Positions 23,892 through 32,127 of a DNA stretch of 64,000 nt are shown here, piece by piece. The stretch is from Bacteroidales bacterium (GTDB lineage: Bacteria > Bacteroidota > Bacteroidia > Bacteroidales > UBA932), in the NCBI GenBank assembly GCA_017554335.1, contig JAFZIO010000036.1, forward strand, positions 1-64,000, in the 5' to 3' direction. The position numbers were made by a program, and so were the translations under genes. Position 1 is the first letter of the stretch; the number at the start of each line of letters is the position of its first letter. The notes under the pieces are model-generated. The model was not told the origin of the DNA. It was given only the letters and a program-made list of their open reading frames with translations, and did no database searches.

Positions 23892-25616
23892 CTACTGCAG
23901 GCGAATCTCCACCGGGATGCGGGCGAAGACTTTGGGCTCTTTGAGGTTGCGGGCTATGCGGACGGTGTAGTCTTCCTGCTTGCCGTTCATTGCATTCATC
24001 ATCTGTTCCATGACGGTGAGAGGGGCCGGGTAGGCCTTCACGTTCCAGTTGGCCAGATTCTCGTCGCCGGCTAGTCCGGCGGCATAGGCAATGGCATCGT
24101 TGAGGGTGCCGAATTCGTCGACCAGCTTGATGCCGAGGGCGTCACGGCCCGACCAAACGCGTCCCTGGCCGATGGCGTCAACCTCGGCTTTGGGGATCTC
24201 GCGTCCTTCGGACACTATGGTGATGAAGTTGTCGTAGATGTCCTCGATGGAACGGAGGACGTAGTTGTACTCATCCTTGTCGAAGGGGCGGGTCATGGAC
24301 ATCATGTCTCCGTGCTTGTTGGAGGTGACGGTCTCAACACCCACGTGGAGCACATCGGAGGCCGTTTTGCTGAACTCTGGCACCGCTCCGAAAACGCCGA
24401 TGGAACCGGTGAGAGTGTAGGGGCTGGAGAAGATCTTCTCGCAGTTGTTGGAGATCCAGTATCCGCCGGAAGCCGCCATGGAGCCGTAAGATGCCACTAG
24501 TGGCTTCTCCTCCTTGAGGAGGTCGAGCTCGTGCTTGATCTTGTCGGAAGCTACCACGCTGCCGCCGGGAGAGTTGACACGGAGCACAACGGCCTTGACC
24601 TTCTTGTCTTTGCGCACGCCTTCGATGATAGAGGCGAAGCGGTCGCCGGAAACGTTGTTCGCATCGCTGCCGTCAACGATCTCTCCGTCGGCATAGATAA
24701 CGGCAATCCTCTGGGAGGCCTTGGAAACGGTAGCTTTGGCTTCCGCGTAGTCGGCGAAGTTGATCATGGTCACCTTGTCGTAATTGTCGGCAACGGCAAG
24801 CACGGCCACCTGGTCTTCCAGCTCTTCACGGTTGAGCAGGGCGTCTACGAGTCCGCAGTCCACGAAATCCTGGGGCAGGCAGAGCTTCAGGTTGTCGATT
24901 GCGTCGTTAAGCTGTGCGACGCTGATGCCGCGGCGCTCGGCTATGCCGGCAGCCACATTATCCCACAACGAGTTGACCATGCACTGGTATTGCTCGCGGT
25001 TCTCGGGGCTGGAGCTGCCTCTGGTGTACATTTCACCGGCGGACTTGTACTTTCCGTGACGGATAAGCTGCACGTTGACGCCCAGTTTCTTGAGCAGATC
25101 GCCGAGGAAGAACATCTGGGAGCTGATGCCGTTGATGCTGTACATTCCGCCGGGATGAGGTGACATATAAACCTTATCGGCCACGGAAGCGAGATAATAG
25201 CTTCCGGTGGTCGGAGACTCTATGTATGAAATAACGGGGTTGCCGGATACCTGGCGGTACTCATCCAGAGCCTGACGGAATTCGTCGGCCAGTGCGAGCG
25301 GGGTGGTATTGCCGTCGGTCTTAAGATAAATATACTTGATACCGGGGTCTTCGGCGGCCGCTTTCAAGGCCTGGGTGGCATCCCATATTCCTATAACCTT
25401 GACCGTCTGCCCGCCTGCCTGGATCATGCTCAGGGGGTCGGCCTCCTGGGTCTGCTCGCTTATGACTATCTTGGACATGTCGATGCGGAGCACGCCTTCA
25501 GCGGGAACTGTGGGCTTGCTGGGGGTCGCCAGGCCGGAGAAGACGGCAACAATCAGGAGATTCAGGAGGAGTATGCCGCAGATGACGGCCAGAACCATTT
25601 TTAAAAAATTCTTCAT
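23892..25616 (-). CDS. sppA: Signal peptide peptidase SppA, 67-kDa type
   Basis: 574 residues: one N-terminal membrane anchor (residues about 5-29), then two tandem ClpP-like domains. The N-terminal domain carries the catalytic Lys in GKYKSAGE (about residue 191) and the C-terminal domain the nucleophile in SYGSMAASGGYW, as in E. coli-type SppA. It should digest cleaved signal peptides in the membrane from the periplasmic side. It is divergent from hisS (54 bp apart) and its stop codon directly abuts the tRNA-fMet remnant. Confidence 0.95.
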   Translation of the reverse strand: MKNFLKMVLAVICGILLLNLLIVAVFSGLATPSKPTVPAEGVLRIDMSKIVISEQTQEADPLSMIQAGGQTVKVIGIWDATQALKAAAEDPGIKYIYLKTDGNTTPLALADEFRQALDEYRQVSGNPVISYIESPTTGSYYLASVADKVYMSPHPGGMYSINGISSQMFFLGDLLKKLGVNVQLIRHGKYKSAGEMYTRGSSSPENREQYQCMVNSLWDNVAAGIAERRGISVAQLNDAIDNLKLCLPQDFVDCGLVDALLNREELEDQVAVLAVADNYDKVTMINFADYAEAKATVSKASQRIAVIYADGEIVDGSDANNVSGDRFASIIEGVRKDKKVKAVVLRVNSPGGSVVASDKIKHELDLLKEEKPLVASYGSMAASGGYWISNNCEKIFSSPYTLTGSIGVFGAVPEFSKTASDVLHVGVETVTSNKHGDMMSMTRPFDKDEYNYVLRSIEDIYDNFITIVSEGREIPKAEVDAIGQGRVWSGRDALGIKLVDEFGTLNDAIAYAAGLAGDENLANWNVKAYPAPLTVMEQMMNAMNGKQEDYTVRIARNLKEPKVFARIPVEIRLQ

Positions 25617-25670
25617 AATAGGAATGAATTATCACGCAAAATCGTACAAAGTTAGTAAATTTGCGCAATT

Positions 25671-27020
25671 ATGTCACAGAAGCCATCAATTCCTAAGGGA
25701 ACGCGGGATTTCGGCCAGAAAGAGATGGCCGCCCGCAACTATATATTCGATACAGTACGTTCTGTTTTCAAGTCTTACGGCTACGCCCAGATCGAGACGC
25801 CCGCCATGGAAAACCTTTCCACGCTGCTGGGTAAATACGGCGAAGAGGGCGACAAGCTGTTGTACCGCATCCTGAATTCCGGCGACGCTTTTGCCGGCGT
25901 CGATTTTGACAAGCCGCTGGCCGCACAGGTGTGCGAAAAAGGCCTCCGGTACGACCTCACGGTGCCTTTCGCCCGCTTCGTGGTGCAGCATCAGGGAGAG
26001 ATTTCCTTCCCCTTCAAGCGTTTCCAGATTCAGCCGGTATGGCGTGCCGACCGTCCCCAGAAGGGTCGCTACCGCGAGTTCTACCAGTGCGACGTGGACG
26101 CCATAGGTTCCCGCTCGCAACTGTGCGAACTTGAGCTGGTTCAGATAGTCGAAAAGGTGTTCAGCCTGCTCGACGTCCGCGTGTGCATGCACATCAACAA
26201 CCGCAAGGTGCTTACCGGCCTGGCCGAAGTCTGCGGCTGCCCGGACAAGGTGGTAGACATCACCGTCGCCATCGACAAGCTGGACAAAATAGGCCTGGAG
26301 GCCGTCGGGGAAGAGCTGAGGGGCAAGGGGCTGACGGAGGAGGCGCTTGACGTACTGCGGCCGGTGCTGCTGCTGTCGGGCCCGTTCGAAGAGAAGCTGG
26401 CCGTCATGCGCAAGCTGATGGCACCTTCTGCCGAAGGCTGCCGTGGCCTCGATGAGCTGGAGGAGCTCTTCGGCTACATCCGTTCCGCCGGCGTACAGAT
26501 GCCGTGCGAACTCGACCTCTCTCTGGCCCGCGGCCTCAACTACTACACCGGGGCCATCTTCGAGGTGAAGGCCCTCGACTGGCAGATCGGTTCCATCTGC
26601 GGAGGCGGCCGATACGACAACCTCACCGGCATCTTCGGCCTGCCCGACATGTCCGGAGTGGGCGTATCCTTCGGCGCCGACCGCATCTACGACGTGCTCG
26701 TAGGACTGGAGAAATTCCCCGCAGGACTGAGCTCCGGGGCCGATTTGCTCTTTGCCAACATGGGGCGCGACGAGGTGGCGTACGTGCTGCCGGTTGCCGC
26801 CGCCCTGCGTTCCGAAGGCATTGCCGTGGAGGTTTATCCCGACTCATCCAAACTAAAGAAACAGTTCGACTATTGCGAGCGCAAGGGCATAGGTTTCCTG
26901 TCCATCTGCGGCGCCGACGAGCTTGCTTCCGGCAACATCCAGATCAAGAACCTGGCTTCCGGTGAGCAAAAGAGCTTTGCAAAGGCCGATGTTGCAGGAA
27001 TGGTCGCGTTTATGCGATAA
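25671..27020 (+). CDS. hisS: Histidyl-tRNA synthetase
   Basis: 449 residues, class II synthetase. Motif 2 region [25 protein letters not shown], the histidine motif [13 protein letters not shown], and GGGRYDNL are all present; the C-terminal part is an anticodon-binding domain ([22 protein letters not shown]). It charges tRNA-His, whose gene is at 9168 in this window. A TAAATTTG box at 25656-25663 ends 7 nt before the ATG, so the leader must be extremely short if this box is used. Confidence 0.97.
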   Translation: MSQKPSIPKGTRDFGQKEMAARNYIFDTVRSVFKSYGYAQIETPAMENLSTLLGKYGEEGDKLLYRILNSGDAFAGVDFDKPLAAQVCEKGLRYDLTVPFARFVVQHQGEISFPFKRFQIQPVWRADRPQKGRYREFYQCDVDAIGSRSQLCELELVQIVEKVFSLLDVRVCMHINNRKVLTGLAEVCGCPDKVVDITVAIDKLDKIGLEAVGEELRGKGLTEEALDVLRPVLLLSGPFEEKLAVMRKLMAPSAEGCRGLDELEELFGYIRSAGVQMPCELDLSLARGLNYYTGAIFEVKALDWQIGSICGGGRYDNLTGIFGLPDMSGVGVSFGADRIYDVLVGLEKFPAGLSSGADLLFANMGRDEVAYVLPVAAALRSEGIAVEVYPDSSKLKKQFDYCERKGIGFLSICGADELASGNIQIKNLASGEQKSFAKADVAGMVAFMR

Positions 27021-27022
27021 AT

Positions 27023-27053
27023 TTTGCAAATTCAAAATTATTACATACCTTTG
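27023..27053 (+). promoter_or_regulatory. Promoter of tRNA-fMet
   Basis: TTTG at 27023-27026 and TACCTTTG at 27046-27053 with a 19-nt spacer, the same arrangement as at tRNA-His. The box ends 12 nt before the tRNA. Confidence 0.8.
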
Positions 27054-27065
27054 CAGTCCCAACAT

Positions 27066-27138
<73 letters not shown>

Positions 27139-27142
27139 CTAC

Positions 27143-27178
27143 AGAGGAATTATCTAACGGATGATTCCTCTTTTTTTT
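27143..27178 (+). terminator. Terminator of tRNA-fMet
   Basis: AGAGGAAT (27143-27150) pairs with ATTCCTCT (27164-27171) around a 13-nt loop and runs into eight T. The same terminator, to the base, occurs inverted at 19709-19750. Confidence 0.85.
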
Positions 27179-27241
27179 ATTACCTTTGCGAAAACGCTTG
27201 CCATGCAGGTTTTTGTCTTCTTCGCTATCTAGACCATTTTT

Positions 27242-28135
27242 ATGATAATCAGACTTGAACAACCCCAAGACTGGCGGGAGGTGGAGAACCTCACGCGGGA
27301 AGCATTCTGGAACGTATACCGGCCCGGATGCCAGGAGCACTTTGTGCTGAATCAGTACAGAAACAATCCGGCTTTCATTCCGGAGCTGGACTTCGTCATG
27401 GAGGAGGACGGCCGGATCATCGGCCATGTCATGTTCTCCAAGGCGTCAATTACGCTGGCCGACGGCACGGTCTTCCCTTCCTGGACCTTCGGCCCTATCA
27501 GCATCCATCCGGACTACAAGCGTAAAGGCTATGGCCTCAAGCTGCTGCAGTATGCGCTGGGGAAGGCAAAGGAGATGGGCATCGGACTTCTACAGATGGA
27601 AGGGAACATCGAGTTTTACAAGCTCGCGGGTTTTGACCTGGCCAGTAAACTCCGGATCCATTATCACGGAGAACCGGCCGAAAGCGAAGTGCCGTATTTC
27701 CTGGCGCAGGAACTGATTCCCGGCTATTGGGGCGACCGGGAGGGCACCTACTGCCCGCCCGCCGGCTACTTTGTGGCCGACACCGATCCGGTGGCCTTTG
27801 AGGCCTACGAAGCCGGTTTCCCGCCCAAGGAGAAGCACCTGGCCCCTGGCCAGCTTCCGCAATTCTGCCAGAGTTGCGGCATGCCGCTCACGAAGGATGA
27901 AGACTGCGGCCGCAATGCCGACGGCAGCATCAACTTCGACTTCTGCCAGTACTGCTACCAGGGCGGCAAGTTCCTGCAGGAATGCACCATGGAGGAAATG
28001 ATCGACCACTGTGCCCAGTTCGTGGACGAGGTGAACAAGATGATGCCGGAGCCTATGACGCAGGAGCAGTACAAAGAGATGATGCGAGGTTTCTTCCCCA
28101 TGCTCAAACGCTGGAGAGCACGAGACCTTCGATGA
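27242..28135 (+). CDS. GNAT acetyltransferase fused to a zinc-ribbon domain
   Basis: 297 residues. The N-terminal about 170 residues form a GNAT domain with the acetyl-CoA loop SIHPDYKRKGYGLKLL. The region from about residue 205 has a four-Cys zinc ribbon (CQSCGMPL, CGRNADGS, FCQYCYQGGKF) of the kind found as a stand-alone 'putative zinc ribbon' in many anaerobes. The fusion suggests a substrate-binding or redox-sensing module attached to an N-acetyltransferase; substrate unknown. A TACCTTTG box at about 27181 could be its own promoter just after the tRNA terminator. Confidence 0.88.
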   Translation: MIIRLEQPQDWREVENLTREAFWNVYRPGCQEHFVLNQYRNNPAFIPELDFVMEEDGRIIGHVMFSKASITLADGTVFPSWTFGPISIHPDYKRKGYGLKLLQYALGKAKEMGIGLLQMEGNIEFYKLAGFDLASKLRIHYHGEPAESEVPYFLAQELIPGYWGDREGTYCPPAGYFVADTDPVAFEAYEAGFPPKEKHLAPGQLPQFCQSCGMPLTKDEDCGRNADGSINFDFCQYCYQGGKFLQECTMEEMIDHCAQFVDEVNKMMPEPMTQEQYKEMMRGFFPMLKRWRARDLR

Positions 28136-28171
28136 ACGCGAGGTTCGAGATCCGGAGGGGATCCTGCCGCC

Positions 28172-29263
28172 CTACATCAGCAGCAATATGGCAAAAACAT
28201 ACAGGAGAAAGCCCTGAAGCTTGAGGCGCTTCGGGGTGTTTTCTTTTACCAGGGCCTCGGTGGAGTCCAGAGCCTGAAGTTCCTGAAGGCGCTCCGCCGT
28301 CGGCATGGAGCGGTAGGGCCATTTGGCAACGACTACGCCGTCCCGGAGGAGGGTGGTTCCGCCGTTGGAACGGTTGACCGTCATGAGCGTGCGGCGGTCG
28401 GAGGTATAGCACTGCGGCCCGCCGGACAAGGAGCCCGCGGCATCAAAACCGGCGGAGGAATCAAGGCCCGCGGCATCAAGACCGGCGGCATCTATCAGCT
28501 CGCCTGCGGAGACCACCACCGGCAGCAGGCCGGCCTCAGTAGCGACGCGGCAGAAATCGACGGCATGCTCGAGCATGGCCTCGGGAGCCGCTTCCACATC
28601 GTAGACCGTCATCAGCAGGATATCGCCGGAGGCAAGAAGCTCGTCGCAATACTCCCCTTCCGCGTCGCATATAGACAGCAGCGGCGAGTCGGGATCGCCG
28701 GAATCATCCGCCTGCATAAGCGTGGCGCCGGGGGCGAAGGGCGTAAAGTCGATAGCCGGTATGCTAATCAGCGACCAAACCGTAAACAGGATTATGGACA
28801 GAGCCGCGATGCCGAAGGATACGTACTTGATTTTCCGCGGCTTGCGTATGGCGGAGAAAGGAATGAAAGCCAGCACCCACAGCACGCAGAGCCCTACGTT
28901 CTTCAGGAACGACTGAAGGTGGGTCAGATGAACCGCCTCCCCGAAGCAGCCGCAGTCCATGGCGGGATTGAGCCGCCACATAATGAACGTAAGAACGGTA
29001 AAGAATGCGATAACCACTCCGCTGGCAATGGCCGTAGCAACAGGAAAAACGCCGCTGATCAGAGCCGCTCCGAGGAAAGACTCCAGAAGGGCCATGAACA
29101 CCCCAAGGAAGTTGGAAGCGGGCACAAGGAATCCCAGGTGCATGAAATTGCAATACTCCCGTACCACCAGCCCAGCACCTACCGGGTCCATCAGCTTGAC
29201 CAGTCCGGCCCCGATGAACACGAAGCCTATGATAACCGCGCAGATGCGCTTAATACTTTTCAT
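28172..29263 (-). CDS. BT_3928-like DoxX/MauE family membrane protein
   Basis: 363 residues from ATG 29263. Four to five membrane segments in the first about 190 residues include the DoxX/MauE-like pattern GAGLVKLMDPVGAG and CGCFGEAVHLTH, where two cysteines may be redox active. The C-terminal part is a periplasmic-type domain with a low-complexity stretch of DAAGLD-like repeats (about residues 255-275), then a last membrane helix. The name follows a Bacteroides thetaiotaomicron family; the role is unknown. The start overlaps tmk by 14 bp, so it is in the ftsB-tmk operon. Confidence 0.8.
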   Translation of the reverse strand: MKSIKRICAVIIGFVFIGAGLVKLMDPVGAGLVVREYCNFMHLGFLVPASNFLGVFMALLESFLGAALISGVFPVATAIASGVVIAFFTVLTFIMWRLNPAMDCGCFGEAVHLTHLQSFLKNVGLCVLWVLAFIPFSAIRKPRKIKYVSFGIAALSIILFTVWSLISIPAIDFTPFAPGATLMQADDSGDPDSPLLSICDAEGEYCDELLASGDILLMTVYDVEAAPEAMLEHAVDFCRVATEAGLLPVVVSAGELIDAAGLDAAGLDSSAGFDAAGSLSGGPQCYTSDRRTLMTVNRSNGGTTLLRDGVVVAKWPYRSMPTAERLQELQALDSTEALVKENTPKRLKLQGFLLYVFAILLLM

Positions 29264-29924
29264 AAACTGAACGCAGTTTTGCAAAAATCTCGTCCGGCGG
29301 CAGCATGCGGCCGTCCTTGTCTGAACAATCCACCACCACGAAAGAAGGGTCCAGTGCGGCCTGGCGGAGATACATGGCACGCACCCGCTTCTGGAATTCT
29401 ATATCCGCCTCATGGATATCCTGACCGCCGTGAAGATAACCCCTGTCATCACCCTCACGCTGGCGGGCGAGGCTCTCCTCCACAAAGCCTATAGGCACAT
29501 TCAGGAAGATATTGAGGTCCGGACGCGGCAGGGCAAACTCCCCGTACTCGGTGTTCAGAATCCACTCGCGGAGCTCTTCGGCACCCTCGTCATCCGGCAT
29601 CTTGGCACACTGGTAGGCGATGTTGGAATAGACGTAACGGTCCAGCAGCACCGTGCCGCCTTCCGCCAGCACCTGCTTCATTCCCGGAGCCGCTCCGTGT
29701 CGGTCTTCCGCAAACAGCAGCGCCACGAGCTGGGGGTGCACCTTGTCTATGTCTCCGAAGCCGCCCCTCAGGAACTTGCCGATCAGGCCGCCGTAAACCG
29801 GGGCGTCGTAGCGGGGAAAATGTATGTACTCCAGCCTGGGGCACACGCCGGCCAGGTACTCTTTCATCATCTGGACCTGGGTGGACTTGCCCGCCCCGTC
29901 AAGGCCTTCAATAACTACCAGCAT
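29250..29924 (-). CDS. tmk: Thymidylate kinase
   Basis: 224 residues. The P-loop GLDGAGKST near the N-terminus, the DRYVYSN motif and a lid region rich in Arg (ESLARQREGDDRGY) identify dTMP kinase, which phosphorylates dTMP to dTDP for DNA synthesis. The lid and P-loop arrangement look complete. It is 2 bp downstream of the FtsB-like gene and overlaps the BT_3928-like gene. Confidence 0.95.
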   Translation of the reverse strand: MLVVIEGLDGAGKSTQVQMMKEYLAGVCPRLEYIHFPRYDAPVYGGLIGKFLRGGFGDIDKVHPQLVALLFAEDRHGAAPGMKQVLAEGGTVLLDRYVYSNIAYQCAKMPDDEGAEELREWILNTEYGEFALPRPDLNIFLNVPIGFVEESLARQREGDDRGYLHGGQDIHEADIEFQKRVRAMYLRQAALDPSFVVVDCSDKDGRMLPPDEIFAKLRSVYEKY

Positions 29925-29926
29925 CT

Positions 29927-30247
29927 TTATTCCTCCAAATAAACATCGTCCCCGGGCTCGGCGAATCCGAATTCTTCGCGGGCGAAATTCTCCAAAGAAT
30001 CACGGGATGTAGACAACATATGGATGCGGGCGTCCAGCTCCTCGTTCTCCTGCTTCAGCTGCTCGATACGGCGCTCCTGCTGGCCAAGGGTGAAACCGGC
30101 CTGCATCCAGCGCACAAGATTGTCCTTCTTAATGAAAAGGAAGAGCACGAAAATTGCAGTGATGACTATAGCGAAACGCAGGAAAGAACGCTGTCCGGCC
30201 TTGTTGCCGTCCTTTTCCCTGTTCCATATGTCCTTAAATTTTCCCAT
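29927..30247 (-). CDS. Septum formation initiator family protein (FtsB/DivIC-like)
   Basis: 106 residues: short basic cytoplasmic N-terminus, one membrane helix (FAIVITAIFVLFLFI), then a coiled coil (QQERRIEQLKQENEELDARIHML) and a conserved AREEFGFAEPGDDVY end. This is the layout of the divisome protein FtsB/DivIC. First gene of the minus-strand operon with tmk; its promoter shares a perfect palindrome with the divergent nucleotidyltransferase gene. Confidence 0.92.
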   Translation of the reverse strand: MGKFKDIWNREKDGNKAGQRSFLRFAIVITAIFVLFLFIKKDNLVRWMQAGFTLGQQERRIEQLKQENEELDARIHMLSTSRDSLENFAREEFGFAEPGDDVYLEE

Positions 30248-30252
30248 AATGA

Positions 30253-30270
30253 CAAATTTAATTAAATTTG
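30253..30270. promoter_or_regulatory. Palindromic divergent promoter
   Basis: CAAATTTAATTAAATTTG is a perfect 18-bp palindrome whose two halves each contain a TAAATTTG (-7) box, one per strand. It lies 5 bp before the FtsB-like start and 22 bp before the nucleotidyltransferase start. Because the two boxes overlap, polymerase could use only one direction at a time. Clear -33 elements were not found. Confidence 0.6.
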
Positions 30271-30292
30271 CGGAATAAATAAGATTATTTTT

Positions 30293-31222
30293 ATGAAACC
30301 TACTCTTTTAGTTCTCGCTGCCGGCATGGGCAGCAGATACGGAGGCCTCAAGCAAATCGACGGCCTTGGCCCTTCCGGTGAAACTATAATAGACTATTCC
30401 ATCTACGACGCAGTTCGCGCCGGCTTCGGCAAGGTGGTCTATATTGTCCGCGAATACTTCCTGGAGGCATTCAAGGAGGCCGTAATCGGAAAGTACAGCC
30501 ACGTTAAGTGCGCCGACGGCAGCCCCCTGCAGTTCGAATTCGTCACCCAGGAGTTGAACAAGATTCCTGCAGGCTACCCCGTTGATCCCGCCCGCGAGAA
30601 GCCCTGGGGCACCGCCCACGCCATGCTTATGGCCAAGGATGTCATTCATGAGCCCTTTGTGGTCATCAACGGAGACGACTTCTACGGCCGCGACTCCTTC
30701 CGCATCGCTGGAGAGTGGTGCCGCGCCCACGAGAACAGCAAGGACGTATATGCCATCATAGGTTTCGAGGTGGACAACACCCTGAGCGAGTCCGGCGGCG
30801 TGTCCCGCGGCATCTGCCGTTACGACGAGAACGGACGCCTCACCACCGTCGTGGAGCACCATAACGTGCACTTCGAAGAAGACGGCAAGCTCCGCGGCGA
30901 CAACTCCGTCACCGGCGAGCGCGTGGAGCTCCGTCCCAAGGATCTCTGTTCCATGAACATGTGGTGCTTCACCCCCGACTACTTCGAGAAGAGCGAGAAG
31001 GCCTTCGAGATCTTCCTCAAGGCCCGCAGCATGGAACTCAAGTCCGAATTCTATATCCCTTACGCAGTTGACCTCATGGTCAAGGGCGGCACCGCAGTGT
31101 GCGACGTGCTGTCCACCGACTCCCGCTGGTTCGGCGTCACCTTCAAGGAAGACCGTCCCGGCGTAGTGGCCAAATTTGCCGAACTGGTAGAACAGGGCGT
31201 TTATCCCACTCCGCTTTATTGA
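30293..31222 (+). CDS. Sugar-phosphate nucleotidyltransferase family protein
   Basis: 309 residues. The N-terminal LVLAAGMGSRYGGLKQ is the nucleotide-binding signature of sugar-1-phosphate nucleotidyltransferases, and VINGDDFYG carries the metal-binding Asp. It would make an NDP-sugar from NTP and a sugar phosphate; which sugar cannot be told. No left-handed beta-helix domain follows. Its stop overlaps the start of the CPBP protease gene (TGATG). Confidence 0.9.
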   Translation: MKPTLLVLAAGMGSRYGGLKQIDGLGPSGETIIDYSIYDAVRAGFGKVVYIVREYFLEAFKEAVIGKYSHVKCADGSPLQFEFVTQELNKIPAGYPVDPAREKPWGTAHAMLMAKDVIHEPFVVINGDDFYGRDSFRIAGEWCRAHENSKDVYAIIGFEVDNTLSESGGVSRGICRYDENGRLTTVVEHHNVHFEEDGKLRGDNSVTGERVELRPKDLCSMNMWCFTPDYFEKSEKAFEIFLKARSMELKSEFYIPYAVDLMVKGGTAVCDVLSTDSRWFGVTFKEDRPGVVAKFAELVEQGVYPTPLY

Positions 31223-32115
31223 TGAAAAGAAGAGGTAATTACAAGTTCCTGGACAAGTTTTCTCACTACGTTCCGGGAATAGGGGGCATGTTTGCCCTGC
31301 TGGCCTGGCTGCTTGTCGGAGCGCTTCTGGGAGGAGTCGTAGTGGTGGTCCTGAGCTTTGCCCTGGGGTCGGACTTCGTAACCGAATACGGAGCCCTGAT
31401 CAGCTACCCTGTCATGTTCATCCCGCCAATGATATACGCCAGCAACAAGAGCGCGGCCAACGCCATGAGCCAGCCGGGATGGAAGCTGGACAGTTCCCAT
31501 TTTGCGCCCCTCGGTGCAGTAAAATGCATTATCCTTGCATTGATCGTCACCGTCGCTTTGAGCTTCTGGACAGATGCTCTGGTGTGCCTGCTGCCGGACA
31601 TGCCGCCGGCACTCAAGGCCGCCATGGAGCAGCTCACCCAGGGCAGCGTCTGGGTCAACTTCCTGTCGGTAAGCATATTCGCCCCGGTCTGCGAAGAGTG
31701 GCTGTGCCGTGGTATGGTACTCCGCGGGCTGCTGCAGGGAAGCAAGATGAAACCCGTCTGGGCCATAGTGATTTCAGCCGCCTTCTTCGCCCTGATTCAC
31801 ATGAATCCCTGGCAGGCCATCCCCGCTTTCATAATGGGATGCATCTTCGGCCTCGTGTACTACCGCACCGGTTCGCTCAAGCTTACCATGTTCATGCACT
31901 TCGCCAACAACACCATGGCCCTCGCCATAGGACATATAGACGCCCTGAAAGACGTAGACAACTGGAAGGATATCATGCCTCTCAACTACTACATCCTTAC
32001 TGCGGTGGCATGTTTCATGCTTACTGTCCTGGTGGTCCTGGCCTACATGAAGATCAAACCCCAGAGGCCGGAAGGCAGTTTCGACGAAGTCCCGTCCCTT
32101 TTCGAGGCCGAATAG
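31222..32115 (+). CDS. CPBP family intramembrane metalloprotease
   Basis: 297 residues with multiple membrane helices. The three CPBP (Abi/CAAX-like) motifs are present: EEWLCR (EExxxR), FFALIH (FxxxH) and HFANN (HxxxN). It is predicted to be an inner-membrane glutamate/zinc protease of unknown substrate. The ATG at 31222 overlaps the previous stop codon and is chosen for that reason. Confidence 0.92.
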   Translation: MKRRGNYKFLDKFSHYVPGIGGMFALLAWLLVGALLGGVVVVVLSFALGSDFVTEYGALISYPVMFIPPMIYASNKSAANAMSQPGWKLDSSHFAPLGAVKCIILALIVTVALSFWTDALVCLLPDMPPALKAAMEQLTQGSVWVNFLSVSIFAPVCEEWLCRGMVLRGLLQGSKMKPVWAIVISAAFFALIHMNPWQAIPAFIMGCIFGLVYYRTGSLKLTMFMHFANNTMALAIGHIDALKDVDNWKDIMPLNYYILTAVACFMLTVLVVLAYMKIKPQRPEGSFDEVPSLFEAE

Positions 32116-32127
32116 CAGCAGCATAAC

